DNA of 64,000 bases from Vibrio profundi (GCF_005281835.1 NZ_RZIS01000007.1:1-64000); one strand, 5' to 3'; positions 51,154 through 60,726 are shown, numbered from the stretch's first letter. The notes: generated by a model from the letters alone, not told the origin. Numbers and translations are program-made.

Positions 51154-52857
51154 TTAGTGATCGTGCGCTTCGCCAGCACCTTTAGGGTATCGAATTGACT
51201 CAACCATTTCTTGTACATCTTCAGGAACTTCAGCTGTTACTTTGTTAACTGCGATAGACACTACAAAGTTTAGACACATACCTAGTGTACCGATGCCTTC
51301 TGGGCTGATACCAAACCACCAGTTCTCAGGTGTACTTGCGGCTGGGTTCACGAACTTGAAGTAAATGATGTAAGTTGCTGTGAACACGATACCTGCCAAC
51401 ATACCTGCAATCGCACCTTCTTTGTTCATCTTCTTGTAGAAGATACCTAGGATGATTGCTGGGAAGAAGGACGCTGCAGCTAAGCCGAACGCAAAGGCAA
51501 CTACCTGCGCTACAAAGCCTGGTGGGTTAATACCCAAGTAACCTGCACCGATAATCGCGACCATTGCTGCCAAACGTGCGGCTAACAGTTCTTGTTTGTC
51601 GGTCATGTTTGGTCTGAAGCCTTTCTTCAACAAGTCATGTGAAATCGACGTTGAGATTACTAGCAGTAGACCTGCGGCTGTTGATAGAGCGGCTGCTAGG
51701 CCACCGGCTGCTAATAGTGCTACAACCCAGTTTGGTAGTTTCGCCAGTTCTGGAGAAGCCAGTACGATGATGTCACGGTTAATCTTCATCTCGTTGCGCT
51801 CATCGCCCGAGTAGAACATCTTGCCATCGCCGTTCTTATCATCCCAACCTACTAGGCCAGTGCTTTCCCAGTTTTTATACCAGCTTGGTGCTTCTGCTGC
51901 TGGTACACCTTGCATGTCAGGACCATTGATAGTTTCGATCATGTTTACACGAGCGAATGCTGCAACACCTGGTGCTGTTGTGTATAGCAAAGAGATGAAC
52001 AGTAGTGCCCAACCTGCAGAGATACGAGCATCACGTACACGAGGTACCGTGAAGAAACGAATGATTACGTGTGGAAGACCGGCAGTACCTACCATTAGAG
52101 CTGCACAGATGAAGAATACATCCACCATGCTCTTGTTACCTTCGGTATAGGCGGTGAACCCGAGTTCTTCGGTTAGTCCGTCCAGTTTGTCTAATAGGTA
52201 AACATCAGTTCCCGAGATAGTTGAACCCATACCAACTTGTGGAAGCGGGTTACCTGTCATCATGATTGATGTAAAGATTGCTGGTACAAGGAAGGCGAAA
52301 ATGAGGACACAGAATTGAGCTACCTGCGTATAAGTGATGCCTTTCATGCCACCAAGCACTGCGTAGAAGAACACAATACCCATACCAATGATGATACCTA
52401 GGTTAATGTCGACCTCTAAGAAACGAGAGAATACAACACCAACACCACGCATTTGGCCTGCAACGTACGTGAATGATACGAAGATTGCACAGAATACCGC
52501 TACCATACGTGCTGTTTTTGAGTAGTAACGTTCACCGATGAAATCAGGAACTGTAAACTGCCCGAACTTACGTAGGTAAGGTGCTAAACATAGCGCAAGC
52601 AGTACGTAACCACCTGTCCAACCCATTAGGTAAACGGCGCCGTCGTAACCTACGAATGAAATAATACCCGCCATAGAAATGAACGACGCTGCCGACATCC
52701 AGTCAGCGGCTGTTGCCATACCATTCGCAACAGGGTGTACACCACCGCCTGCTACGTAGAATTCACTGGTTGAGCCCGCGCGAGCCCAAATTGCAATGCC
52801 GATATACAGTGCGAATGTAATACCGACGAGAATAAACGTCCAAGTTTGAATATCCAT
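51154..52857 (-). CDS. actP: Cation/acetate symporter ActP
   Basis: ActP is an acetate:Na+ symporter of the solute:sodium symporter family. The 567 residues have about 13 hydrophobic segments. Family features include the N-terminal SEFYVAGGGVHPVANGMATAADWMSAASF and the later FRPNMTDKQELLAARL. It is the second gene of a unit with the DUF485 protein, 11 bases apart. Acetate imported here feeds Acs at 39509-41458. Confidence 0.95.
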   Translation of the reverse strand: MDIQTWTFILVGITFALYIGIAIWARAGSTSEFYVAGGGVHPVANGMATAADWMSAASFISMAGIISFVGYDGAVYLMGWTGGYVLLALCLAPYLRKFGQFTVPDFIGERYYSKTARMVAVFCAIFVSFTYVAGQMRGVGVVFSRFLEVDINLGIIIGMGIVFFYAVLGGMKGITYTQVAQFCVLIFAFLVPAIFTSIMMTGNPLPQVGMGSTISGTDVYLLDKLDGLTEELGFTAYTEGNKSMVDVFFICAALMVGTAGLPHVIIRFFTVPRVRDARISAGWALLFISLLYTTAPGVAAFARVNMIETINGPDMQGVPAAEAPSWYKNWESTGLVGWDDKNGDGKMFYSGDERNEMKINRDIIVLASPELAKLPNWVVALLAAGGLAAALSTAAGLLLVISTSISHDLLKKGFRPNMTDKQELLAARLAAMVAIIGAGYLGINPPGFVAQVVAFAFGLAAASFFPAIILGIFYKKMNKEGAIAGMLAGIVFTATYIIYFKFVNPAASTPENWWFGISPEGIGTLGMCLNFVVSIAVNKVTAEVPEDVQEMVESIRYPKGAGEAHDH

Positions 52858-52868
52858 GTTCTAAACCT

Positions 52869-53135
52869 CTAGTCTTCCTGTACGTTGTATTTTTTGTCTA
52901 GCTTGTTCATGCGAGACACGTAAACAAAGATTAGGGCGACGAAGGTGTAGATCGAACCTTGCTGTGCGAACCAAAATCCTAGCTTAAAGCCACCAAATTG
53001 AATGGTATTGAGGGCATCAACGAATAAGATGCCTGCGCCGTAAGAAACAACAAACCAAACGGCTAGCAGTGTTCCCATTATTCCCAAGTTTTCCTTCCAG
53101 TAGGCTTGAGCATGTTCTGTAGATTCGAACGCCAT
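52869..53135 (-). CDS. yjcH: DUF485 small membrane protein (YjcH-like)
   Basis: The 88-residue protein has two hydrophobic segments (about 20-40 and 58-78). Family features are AYWKENLGIMGTLLAVWFVVSYG and IYTFVALIFVYVSRMNKLD. It always accompanies actP in this group and is thought to assist the transporter. Its gene is first in the unit, after an AAGGAGAA site. Confidence 0.92.
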   Translation of the reverse strand: MAFESTEHAQAYWKENLGIMGTLLAVWFVVSYGAGILFVDALNTIQFGGFKLGFWFAQQGSIYTFVALIFVYVSRMNKLDKKYNVQED

Positions 53136-53440
53136 GGCCTTCTCCTTTATTTCATTCCGTAGAAAGATGTTGTGTTAACGTAATGTTACGATTTGAAATG
53201 TAGCAAGGATAAGTCAAGGGATCTGTGCAACTTTAGTCGGGGCAAAAAAATCGGAAAATGTCCGTGGAATGGGCATTTATATAAAATATGAATGTAAAGT
53301 GTGATGTTAATATGTTGTTAAATTAGCCAAAGGTCTAAGGTGATGCAGTGATTCTTATACGACTTTGAGTAAAAAGTCGTTTTAAACCGAGAGGTCGTAG
53401 GGAAGGGGGATGGTGCTTAGCTTGATGAGAAAGGGTTAAA
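53136..53440. promoter_or_regulatory. Control region of yjcH-actP
   Basis: About 300 bases lie between the yjcH start and the marC terminator. They hold no gene. On the minus strand TTGACT lies near 53214 but no convincing -10 follows, as might be expected of an activator-dependent promoter. A small hairpin ACGACTTT/AAAGTCGT sits at 53359-53380. CrbR would be the expected activator; I cannot point to its binding site. Confidence 0.45.
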
Positions 53441-53470
53441 CGCCCAAGCAAATATGAAATGACTTGGGCG
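53441..53470 (-). terminator. Terminator of marC
   Basis: CGCCCAAG and CTTGGGCG flank a 14-base loop, with GTTTAA following on the minus strand. The T run is short. Confidence 0.6.
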
Positions 53471-53476
53471 GTTCGA

Positions 53477-54100
53477 TTATAGGTAAAAGTCTTTGATGCC
53501 GAGCAGCAAATTGTTGACCGCTACTGCCGCAAGTATGAGCCCCATGACACGGCTAATGATGGCTGCGCCGACATTTCCAATCACCTTCTGAATGGTTGTT
53601 GCGCCTAGAAGTAATAATAACGTAATGATCAGTACTGCCAGCATCACGCCTGCGGTAATGCTTTGGTCAACCAACGAGTAACGATGGTTGTCTGTCAGCA
53701 TAACAATAGCCATCATTGCGCCCGGTGACGCTATCGAAGGGATAGCAAGTGGGTAAACCGCTAAATCGGCCAATTGGGAATGGCTCACTTCTTCAGAGAG
53801 TTTTTGCTCTTGTTCTGGTTTGCTCTCACCAAAAATCATGGTTAATGCAAACAACAATAAGACCAACCCACCGGCTGCTTGGAATGCGGGTAAAGGTATT
53901 TGCATGGCTTCTAGCAGTAGTTGGCCTGCTACAAGAAAAAAGAGTAAGACACCAGCTGAAATTGCGACTGCTTTTAATGCGACCAAGCGTCTTTGTTTTG
54001 GAGTTAAGCGCTGCGTTTGAGAAAGATAAACCGGTACCGAGCCGATAGGGTCAATCACGGCCCACAGAACAACGAATTGAGTAATGATGATGCTAAGCAA
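53477..54100 (-). CDS. MarC family integral membrane protein
   Basis: The 207 residues are mostly hydrophobic with six predicted spans. Family landmarks are VVLWAVIDPIGSVPVYLSQT near the N terminus and YPLAIPSIASPGAMMAIVML in the middle. The original link of the family to multiple antibiotic resistance has not held up, and the function is unknown. It lies between yjcH-actP and crbR on the same strand but has its own flanking terminators. Confidence 0.88.
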   Translation of the reverse strand: MLSIIITQFVVLWAVIDPIGSVPVYLSQTQRLTPKQRRLVALKAVAISAGVLLFFLVAGQLLLEAMQIPLPAFQAAGGLVLLLFALTMIFGESKPEQEQKLSEEVSHSQLADLAVYPLAIPSIASPGAMMAIVMLTDNHRYSLVDQSITAGVMLAVLIITLLLLLGATTIQKVIGNVGAAIISRVMGLILAAVAVNNLLLGIKDFYL

Positions 54101-54135
54101 AAGTTTTGCCTCCCAGAGTTGGTTACAGAGGGATT

Positions 54136-54160
54136 AAAGGCCGCCTGTTGGCAGCCTTTG
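54136..54160 (-). terminator. Terminator of crbR
   Basis: AAAGGC.GCC and GGC.GCCTTT pair with one mismatch around a TGTT loop, with TTTAAT on the minus strand. Confidence 0.7.
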
Positions 54161-54215
54161 TATTATAGCGTTTGCTATTCTTTTTAAGTCATTGCTGTGT
54201 GAAGACTTAAAATAA

Positions 54216-54851
54216 TTAGCTTTCAGGTTCCATTTGTTGCAGCAAGATAACCGCTTGAGTGCGATTTTTGACATCCAGTTTTCGGAAGATCGCTGTCATA
54301 TGTGCTTTGATGGTTGCTTCCGATACATTGAGTTCGTAAGCGATTTGTTTATTGAGTAGGCCATCAGAGAGCATGCCGAGTACTTTATATTGTTGCGGCG
54401 TCAAGGTCGCTATTTTTTCCGCTAAGTCGGTGCAGGCGGCGCTGTTCGTAATCAAGCCCTCTGGGAAGAAAGGGTCGCCATCTAACACTTGGTTTAAAGC
54501 GCTGACCAATTCACGCATGTCACTGGATTTCGGGATGAAACCAAATGCGCCATGGCTTTTCACTTGTGTGACTACGCTGGCATCTTCGCTAGCAGAGATC
54601 ACAACAATAGGGAGATCGGGATATTCGGCTCTTAATTGAATCAAACCTGACATACCATTCGCGCCAGGCATTTTAAGATCCAATAGTAATAGATCCGGCT
54701 CATCTTCTTTTTTTAATAAGCTCAGAAGGGCATCAAGCGAGTCTGCTTCGAGTAAGTTGGCCCCGCTGATCGCCATGTGCACAGACTGGAACAATGCGTT
54801 GCGAAAAAGAGGGTGATCATCGGCAATGATGATGGTGTAGGTCGAATCCAT
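54216..54851 (-). CDS. crbR: LuxR-type response regulator CrbR
   Basis: The 211-residue protein has an N-terminal receiver with acidic pocket ADDHPLF and phospho-acceptor D58 in LLLLDLKMPG. The C-terminal LuxR helix-turn-helix (LTPQQYKVLGMLSDGLLNKQIAYELNVSEATIKAH) binds DNA. Proximity to dsbD and actP and resemblance to the cognate regulator of CrbS support the name. It should activate acs, and probably actP, in response to acetate. I take the ATG at 54851; the frame also has a TTG seven codons upstream with a slightly better ribosome site. Confidence 0.82.
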   Translation of the reverse strand: MDSTYTIIIADDHPLFRNALFQSVHMAISGANLLEADSLDALLSLLKKEDEPDLLLLDLKMPGANGMSGLIQLRAEYPDLPIVVISASEDASVVTQVKSHGAFGFIPKSSDMRELVSALNQVLDGDPFFPEGLITNSAACTDLAEKIATLTPQQYKVLGMLSDGLLNKQIAYELNVSEATIKAHMTAIFRKLDVKNRTQAVILLQQMEPES

Positions 54852-54987
54852 GACGGTATACACTTCTAGCAATTAAATTCCATTTATTATTGTCTCGATT
54901 GCGTATCTGAACAATCTCTAAGCACTAAAAGTCTGAACTCAATCGACTTTTGATAGGATGTCACGAGGTGGCTTTCATTAGTGTCAT

Positions 54988-55019
54988 AAAAAAGCCGCAC
55001 AATGTCGTGCGGCGTTTTT
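54988..55019 (-). terminator. Terminator of dsbD
   Basis: GCCGCAC and GTGCGGC flank AATGTC, with TTTTTTATG on the minus strand. It sits right after the dsbD stop. Confidence 0.85.
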
Positions 55020-55020
55020 A

Positions 55021-56868
55021 TTAGAGCTGGTGGCCATTAATGTGGGCTAAGAATTTCTCGGCATTCATAAAGCCAGTGACCCGAGCACTTGGAATGTGGT
55101 TGCCTTCTCCATCCCAGAATTCGATCGTTGGTAAGCCAAGGACTTTGAGCTGGGAAAGAAGCTCGATATCTTGAGGTTGGTTACGTGTGACATCCGCTTG
55201 TAGCAGGACAAAACCTTGCAGCTTGGCTTCAACATCGGCTTGATGGAAAGTGTATTTTTCAAACTCTTTACACGCAACGCACCAGTCAGCATAGAAATCT
55301 AACATCACAGGTTTGCCAAGCTTCTGTGCTAGCGCGAGCTGCTCTTCGAGTTCTTGCACATTGTTCACACGAGTAAACTGCACTTGTTGCTGAACAGTTT
55401 GCTGAGCTTGACTTGTAAACCAGTAATTTAGTGCCGGTTGAGCAGAAGCAAATAACCCTAGCATCGCGATAATACCAACCGCGCTCTGCTTCCAGCCGCC
55501 AAATGGCAATGCGTTCTTACTGTGGTAAAGCCAGCCAAATGCGATGAAGCCAAGCAGGGACCATAAAGCGGTAGACCAAAGTTCTGGCAAGATCCGCTCA
55601 AGTAAGAAGATCGGTGCTGCCAATAGAATGAAACCGAAGACGATTTTGACTTTATCCATCCAGCTGCCTGCTTTTGGCAGAAGTTTATTACCAAAGACCG
55701 CCACTAAGATAAGTGGAATCCCCATTCCCATCGCTAGGGCGTAAAGCGCAATACCGCCCGTTACTAAGTCGCCGCTTTGAGCGACGTACAATAGCGCGCC
55801 AGATAATGGGGCTGTGGTACAAGGTGAACATACCAAACCTGAGATTGCGCCCATCGCAAATACGCCAGCACCATTGCCGCCTTTTTGTTTATTCGAGAGA
55901 TTGTTTAGCCAAGTTTGCGCACTACTAGGTAACTGCAGGCTGTAAAGGCCAAACATTGACATTGCCAGTGCAACGAAGAGTAGGCTCAAGCCGATCAATA
56001 CATAGGGGTGTTGCATGGCCGCTTGAAATTGCATGCCTGCAGAAGCGACAACTAAACCTAGTAAGGTATAGGTGAGCGCCATGCCCTGAACATAAATGAA
56101 CGATAGCCCTAATGCACGGCGTTGGTTGAGCTTACCGCCTCCAAGCACTATCCCGGTCAGGATCGGGTACATAGGCAATACACAAGGGGTGAAAGCTAAG
56201 CCGACTCCAAGCGCTAAAAATAGGAATGGTGTCCACCAACTGTCACCAAGTTTATCCGCTAAGTTAGTTTCTTGAGTGACAGGTGCCGCTGATTGAGTAG
56301 GAGCAGGCTGAACTGTGTTTTCATGAACTTTCTTTTCAAGATCTTTGTTTTCAGGTGCCTTGGTGGTTTGAATCGAAGGTGTCGCAGAAGCGTTATTAGT
56401 ATCAAACGGTTGTAAGTCTATAACGCGTGTTTCTGGCGGATAACAAAAGCCGGCTTTCGCACAACCTTGGTATTGCACAATCAGTTTCGCGCCATCTTGA
56501 TAGTCAGAAAGAGGAACTTCTACAAACAGTGGCTGAGTGTAAATGTTCACCTTACCGAAAAACTCATCTTGGTAAGGCTGACCTTCTTCCATCACCACAT
56601 CGCCGACCACCGCATTTTCTGCGCTAAAAGACATCCGGCTTTGATAAAGGTAGTAATCTTCTTTTACTTGCCAATCGAGTAGGACTTTATTGTCCTGCTG
56701 ATAGAAATTAAATGGAAATGCTTGATCGACAGGGACAAAAGTATTGTTACTGTTGCCTAGGGTTAAGCCTTGGTCGTTCTTGCCAAACAAAGCAAGAGCA
56801 GGGTTGGACAAAGTTAAAAGCCCAATAAAGATAAATGAGATGACAGCGCGCATAGAGAAATTCGTCAT
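55021..56868 (-). CDS. dsbD: Thiol:disulfide interchange protein DsbD
   Basis: DsbD passes electrons from cytoplasmic thioredoxin to periplasmic DsbC and cytochrome c maturation factors. The 615-residue protein has a signal peptide ending about residue 27 (NPALA-LF). The N-terminal immunoglobulin-like domain has the CAKAGFC pair. A membrane domain of eight spans carries TPCVLPMYP and SPCTTAP, and the C-terminal thioredoxin domain has CVACK. All six redox cysteines are present. The cutA gene that commonly separates dcuA and dsbD elsewhere is not found here. Confidence 0.96.
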   Translation of the reverse strand: MTNFSMRAVISFIFIGLLTLSNPALALFGKNDQGLTLGNSNNTFVPVDQAFPFNFYQQDNKVLLDWQVKEDYYLYQSRMSFSAENAVVGDVVMEEGQPYQDEFFGKVNIYTQPLFVEVPLSDYQDGAKLIVQYQGCAKAGFCYPPETRVIDLQPFDTNNASATPSIQTTKAPENKDLEKKVHENTVQPAPTQSAAPVTQETNLADKLGDSWWTPFLFLALGVGLAFTPCVLPMYPILTGIVLGGGKLNQRRALGLSFIYVQGMALTYTLLGLVVASAGMQFQAAMQHPYVLIGLSLLFVALAMSMFGLYSLQLPSSAQTWLNNLSNKQKGGNGAGVFAMGAISGLVCSPCTTAPLSGALLYVAQSGDLVTGGIALYALAMGMGIPLILVAVFGNKLLPKAGSWMDKVKIVFGFILLAAPIFLLERILPELWSTALWSLLGFIAFGWLYHSKNALPFGGWKQSAVGIIAMLGLFASAQPALNYWFTSQAQQTVQQQVQFTRVNNVQELEEQLALAQKLGKPVMLDFYADWCVACKEFEKYTFHQADVEAKLQGFVLLQADVTRNQPQDIELLSQLKVLGLPTIEFWDGEGNHIPSARVTGFMNAEKFLAHINGHQL

Positions 56869-56967
56869 TATTAAGTTGAATGTATCTTAACGTAATCAGA
56901 CAGGCTAGGCGCTTAATAAGTTTCACATTTACATCATCAAGTTGAAGAAAACTTCGAATAGATAAAG

Positions 56968-56994
56968 AAAAAGGAAGCCGAAGCTTCCTTTTTT
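56968..56994 (-). terminator. Terminator of dcuA
   Basis: GGAAGC-CGAA-GCTTCC with flanking A and T runs. It sits between dcuA (downstream side on minus) and dsbD. Confidence 0.85.
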
Positions 56995-57010
56995 CGATGA
57001 GGTTCAAAGG

Positions 57011-58318
57011 CTAGATAAGTAAGCCGCCGAAGCCAAAGCCAAGTGCAACTGCAGTCGCGATGGTTACCACACCTGGGATAAAGAACGGGTGGTTAAAAAC
57101 GTAATTACCGATACGTGTTGAGCCAGTGTCATCCATTTCTACCGCGGCAAGTAATGTAGGGTAAGTCGGCAGAACGAACAACGCACTTACTGCAGCGAAT
57201 GAAGCAACCGCTGTAAGTGGTGCCACACCAATTGCTAATGCAGCTGGCATCAGCGCTACCGTCGTTGCACCTTGAGAGTAAAGCAGCATAGACGCAAAAA
57301 AGAGTACTAGAGCGAGCATCCAAGGGTAGTCAGACAATAGAGCGCCCGCTACATCTTTGATTGCATCTACGTGAGCGTTCACGAACGTCGAGCCTAGCCA
57401 TGCCACACCTAGTACACATACACATGCCGTCATACCTGAACGGAAAGTTGGTGCAGAAGCGATTTTCGATGCATCAATTTTAGTGAACAGTACGATACCG
57501 GCCGCAGCCGCAAGCATCACGCTCATGATCGCTTCATTACGACCGAGTGCTGGATTTTCAATTAAGCCAACCGAGCTAGAAATCGCCGCCGCGTAACACA
57601 CCACAAAGCCGATCGCAGCGAGGAAAATGAACGTCGCTTTCTTTGCCGTAGGCAAAATTTCACGCTGTTTTTCAGTCGCCAGTTTGATTAAGCCTTTTTC
57701 TAGGCGTTCCTGATACACAGGGTCATCTTTAAGATCGCTGCCCATGAAGTTCGCAACAAAAGCTCCCACCATACAAGCGATAAACGTGGTTGGGATGCAC
57801 ACCGCTAATAGTGTTAAGTAATCGACGCCAAAAGGTGCCAGCATTGCCGCAAACGCGACGACAGCAGCAGAAATTGGTGAAGCGGTAATCGCGATTTGAG
57901 AAGCAACCACAGCAATCGATAATGGACGAGAAGGACGTACACCTTGGCCTTTTGCTACTTCTGCAATAACAGGCAGCGTAGAGAATGCTGTGTGACCCGT
58001 ACCCGCCATTAACGTCATTAAGAAAGTCACAACAGGTGCGTAGAAGGTGATGCGTTCAGGGTGTTTTCGGAGAAAGTTCTCAGCAATTTGTACTAACCAA
58101 TCCATACCACCTGCGACTTGCATAGCGGCAATGGCAGTAATCACCGACATGATGATTAAAATTACGTCTACCGGAATGAAAGCTTGGCTGGTCGGTACGC
58201 CAAGGATGAGTGAAAGTGCAATAACACCAGCGCCGCCCGCAAAGCCGATTCCGATGCCACCGATTCTGGCCCCCAAGAAAATAAAGAGCAGTACAACAAA
58301 GAGTTCAACCGCAATCAT
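57011..58318 (-). CDS. dcuA: Anaerobic C4-dicarboxylate transporter DcuA
   Basis: DcuA exchanges aspartate, fumarate, malate and succinate. The 435-residue protein has about 11 hydrophobic segments. Diagnostic parts include FIPVDVILIIMSVITAIAAMQVAGGMDWLV and GTGHTAFSTLPVIAEVAKGQG. It is encoded after aspA on the same strand with a 160-base gap containing the aspA terminator, so the two may be co-regulated rather than strictly co-transcribed. AspA provides fumarate for anaerobic respiration. Confidence 0.95.
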   Translation of the reverse strand: MIAVELFVVLLFIFLGARIGGIGIGFAGGAGVIALSLILGVPTSQAFIPVDVILIIMSVITAIAAMQVAGGMDWLVQIAENFLRKHPERITFYAPVVTFLMTLMAGTGHTAFSTLPVIAEVAKGQGVRPSRPLSIAVVASQIAITASPISAAVVAFAAMLAPFGVDYLTLLAVCIPTTFIACMVGAFVANFMGSDLKDDPVYQERLEKGLIKLATEKQREILPTAKKATFIFLAAIGFVVCYAAAISSSVGLIENPALGRNEAIMSVMLAAAAGIVLFTKIDASKIASAPTFRSGMTACVCVLGVAWLGSTFVNAHVDAIKDVAGALLSDYPWMLALVLFFASMLLYSQGATTVALMPAALAIGVAPLTAVASFAAVSALFVLPTYPTLLAAVEMDDTGSTRIGNYVFNHPFFIPGVVTIATAVALGFGFGGLLI

Positions 58319-58442
58319 AGTGATACCTCATTTTTTAGATTTTAATTATCTGAAAACTCAAGGATTGAATGTTCAGATAATTGTTCTCAACAGCGTTCGC
58401 AAAATAACCATGAATAAAATAAGGTTAACCGTATTCAAGCCG

Positions 58443-58466
58443 AAAAAAGGGCTCCGAGAGGAGCCC
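58443..58466 (-). terminator. Terminator of aspA
   Basis: GGGCTCC and GGAGCCC close a GAGA loop, with TTTTTTCGG following on the minus strand. Confidence 0.88.
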
Positions 58467-58477
58467 TATTTCTGCGA

Positions 58478-59929
58478 TTATTCGTAGCGTTTCGCTTTAT
58501 ATTGAGGATTCATGAGGTTGTCAACAGAGAAGATGTCATCAAGCTCTTCTTCGGTTAATAAACCGCGCTCAAGGACGACTTCACGTACACTCTTACCGGT
58601 TTCCGCACAAATCTTACCAACAATGTCACCTTCGTGGTGGCCAATGTATGGGTTTAGGTAAGTCACGATGCCGATAGAGTTAAATACGTGCGCTTCACAT
58701 ACTTCTTTGTTTACTGTGATGCCATCAACACACTTGTCACGTAGGTTCACACACGCGTTAGTTAGAATATCTAGTGATTCAAACATGCTTTGTGCGATCA
58801 CTGGTTCCATTACGTTCAACTGTAGCTGTCCGCCTTCCGCTGCGAAAGAAACCGTGTTGTCGTTACCTAGTACTTTAAAGCAGACTTGGTTAACCACTTC
58901 AGGTACCACCGGGTTTACTTTAGCTGGCATGATTGAAGAACCCGCTTGCAGTTCAGGCAAGTTTAGTTCGTTTAGACCCGCACGAGGGCCAGAAGATAGC
59001 AGACGTAGGTCGTTACAAATCTTAGACAGTTTCACAGCCAGACGCTTAAGTGCGCCGTGCGTCATTACGTAAGCGCCACAGTCTGACGTTGCTTCAATCA
59101 AATCTTCCGCTGGTACACACTCAAGGCCTGTGACTTCAGCTAGGTGTTTCACTGCTAGCTCTTGGTAGCCTTTTGCTGCGTTTAAGCCAGTACCGATTGC
59201 CGTCGCACCAATGTTCACTTCAAGTAGTAGCTTAGACGTGTATTCTAGGTTTTTGATTTCTTCGTTTAACGTTACTGCCCAAGCATGGAACTCTTGACCA
59301 ACCGTCATTGGCACAGCGTCTTGTAGCTGAGTACGGCCCATTTTTAGAATGGTGTTGAATTCTTGGCTCTTAAGCTCGAATGCGCCTTTTAGGTATTCGA
59401 TAGAATCAATTAGCTTACGCACGCTGTTGTAAACAGAAATACGGAAACCAGTCGGGTAAGCACAGTTAGTTGATTGGCTCTTGTTTACATGGTCATTCGG
59501 GTTAATGAATTCGTACTGACCTTTTTCTTTACCCATCAATTCAAGTGCAACGTTCGCGACCACTTCGTTCGCGTTCATGTTCACTGAAGTACCGGCACCA
59601 CCTTGGAAAACATCCGATGGGAACTGATCCATGCACTTGCCTGTATCTAAGATAACGTCACACGCTTGGATGATGTATTTCGCGACTTCGCTAGGTATTA
59701 CGCCTAACTCTTTGTTTGCTAAGGCCGCCGCTTTCTTTGTCATGACCATGCCACGTACGAATTCTGGTACGTCAGAAATCGTTACGCTAGAAATGTTGAA
59801 GTTCTCAATTGCGCGTAAAGTGTGAATGCCGTAGTACGCGTCTGCAGGAACATGACGTTGACCAAGTAGGTCTTCTTCGATACGAGTTGCTTGATTTGCG
59901 GTTTGAGGCGCTTGGGATAGGGTAGTCAT
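58478..59929 (-). CDS. aspA: Aspartate ammonia-lyase
   Basis: AspA deaminates L-aspartate to fumarate. The 483 residues carry the fumarase/aspartase signature GSSIMPAKVNPV; alanine instead of glycine before KVNP marks aspartase rather than fumarase. The N-terminal ADAYYGIHTLRAIENF agrees. An AAGGATC site precedes the ATG. It works with DcuA and lies in the aspA-dcuA-dsbD order. Confidence 0.95.
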   Translation of the reverse strand: MTTLSQAPQTANQATRIEEDLLGQRHVPADAYYGIHTLRAIENFNISSVTISDVPEFVRGMVMTKKAAALANKELGVIPSEVAKYIIQACDVILDTGKCMDQFPSDVFQGGAGTSVNMNANEVVANVALELMGKEKGQYEFINPNDHVNKSQSTNCAYPTGFRISVYNSVRKLIDSIEYLKGAFELKSQEFNTILKMGRTQLQDAVPMTVGQEFHAWAVTLNEEIKNLEYTSKLLLEVNIGATAIGTGLNAAKGYQELAVKHLAEVTGLECVPAEDLIEATSDCGAYVMTHGALKRLAVKLSKICNDLRLLSSGPRAGLNELNLPELQAGSSIMPAKVNPVVPEVVNQVCFKVLGNDNTVSFAAEGGQLQLNVMEPVIAQSMFESLDILTNACVNLRDKCVDGITVNKEVCEAHVFNSIGIVTYLNPYIGHHEGDIVGKICAETGKSVREVVLERGLLTEEELDDIFSVDNLMNPQYKAKRYE

Positions 59930-60035
59930 AACAGGATCCTTAGAGAATTATTCTGACAATATAGTAAATTATTAGCCATTTCTGTGCGCTAAGAGTCCGT
60001 TCGCTAGAATTTTTGGCTGATAAATCCGTCCTGAC

Positions 60036-60050
60036 TTATGTGGCACATAA
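60036..60050. promoter_or_regulatory. Perfect 15-base palindrome between aspA and fxsA
   Basis: TTATGTG-G-CACATAA is symmetric over 7-1-7 bases and lies 107 bases from the aspA start and 164 from fxsA. It does not fit the CRP spacing (TGTGA-N6-TCACA) or the FNR box, so the factor is unknown. Confidence 0.45.
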
Positions 60051-60213
60051 TACTGTACCTAGCGCATAAAAATAGTAACTGGATCACCTTTTTTACTTTT
60101 CTTAAGTCAATATTTTGCAAGGTTAAAATTCGGCTTCAAACATGGATTTTTACACGATAAATTTGAGCTCTTAGTCCCTTTACGCGTACACTGAGGGCAA
60201 CAAAGGAGGGCGT

Positions 60214-60726
60214 GTGTTTCCTATCTTATTATTACTCTTTATTTTTGTTCCTATCATTGAGATCGGACTCTTTATTCAAGTTGGTGGATTTTTAGGTCTG
60301 TGGCCGACGATTGGATTGGTATTAGTGACCGCATTTGTGGGGGCGTCATTAGTGCGTAGCCAAGGTATTCAGACGTTAATGTCGGTACAAGGGCGATTAC
60401 AGCAAGGTGAATTACCTGCTCAACAGATTCTTGAAGGCGTAATGCTAGCGGTAGCGGGTGTACTGCTGTTAACTCCAGGCTTTATGACGGATGCGCTAGG
60501 TATGTTAGTGCTACTACCGGCACCGCGCGCGATTATTGCGAAAAAGCTGATGGAAAAAATGGTCGTGAAGAATATGTCGGGTGGTGGTTTTCAAGCTGGC
60601 TTTGGACAAAGCCCATTTGAGCAAGACCCGTTTCATCGTGACCCGTTCAACCATTCGAAGGATAACAATACCTTTGAAGGGGAGTATGAACGCAAAGATG
60701 ACGATGACCGAAATAAACTGAATTAA
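60214..60726 (+). CDS. fxsA: FxsA family membrane protein
   Basis: FxsA-type proteins are small inner-membrane proteins; E. coli FxsA affects exclusion of phage T7 by F. The 170 residues have three or four hydrophobic segments (about 2-20, 25-43, 70-93) and LLLTPGFMTDALGMLVLLP, the family signature. The hydrophilic tail is rich in Gly, Phe, Asp and Asn. It begins with GTG after an AGGAGGG site. The fxsA-aspA divergence is conserved with E. coli. Confidence 0.88.
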   Translation: MFPILLLLFIFVPIIEIGLFIQVGGFLGLWPTIGLVLVTAFVGASLVRSQGIQTLMSVQGRLQQGELPAQQILEGVMLAVAGVLLLTPGFMTDALGMLVLLPAPRAIIAKKLMEKMVVKNMSGGGFQAGFGQSPFEQDPFHRDPFNHSKDNNTFEGEYERKDDDDRNKLN

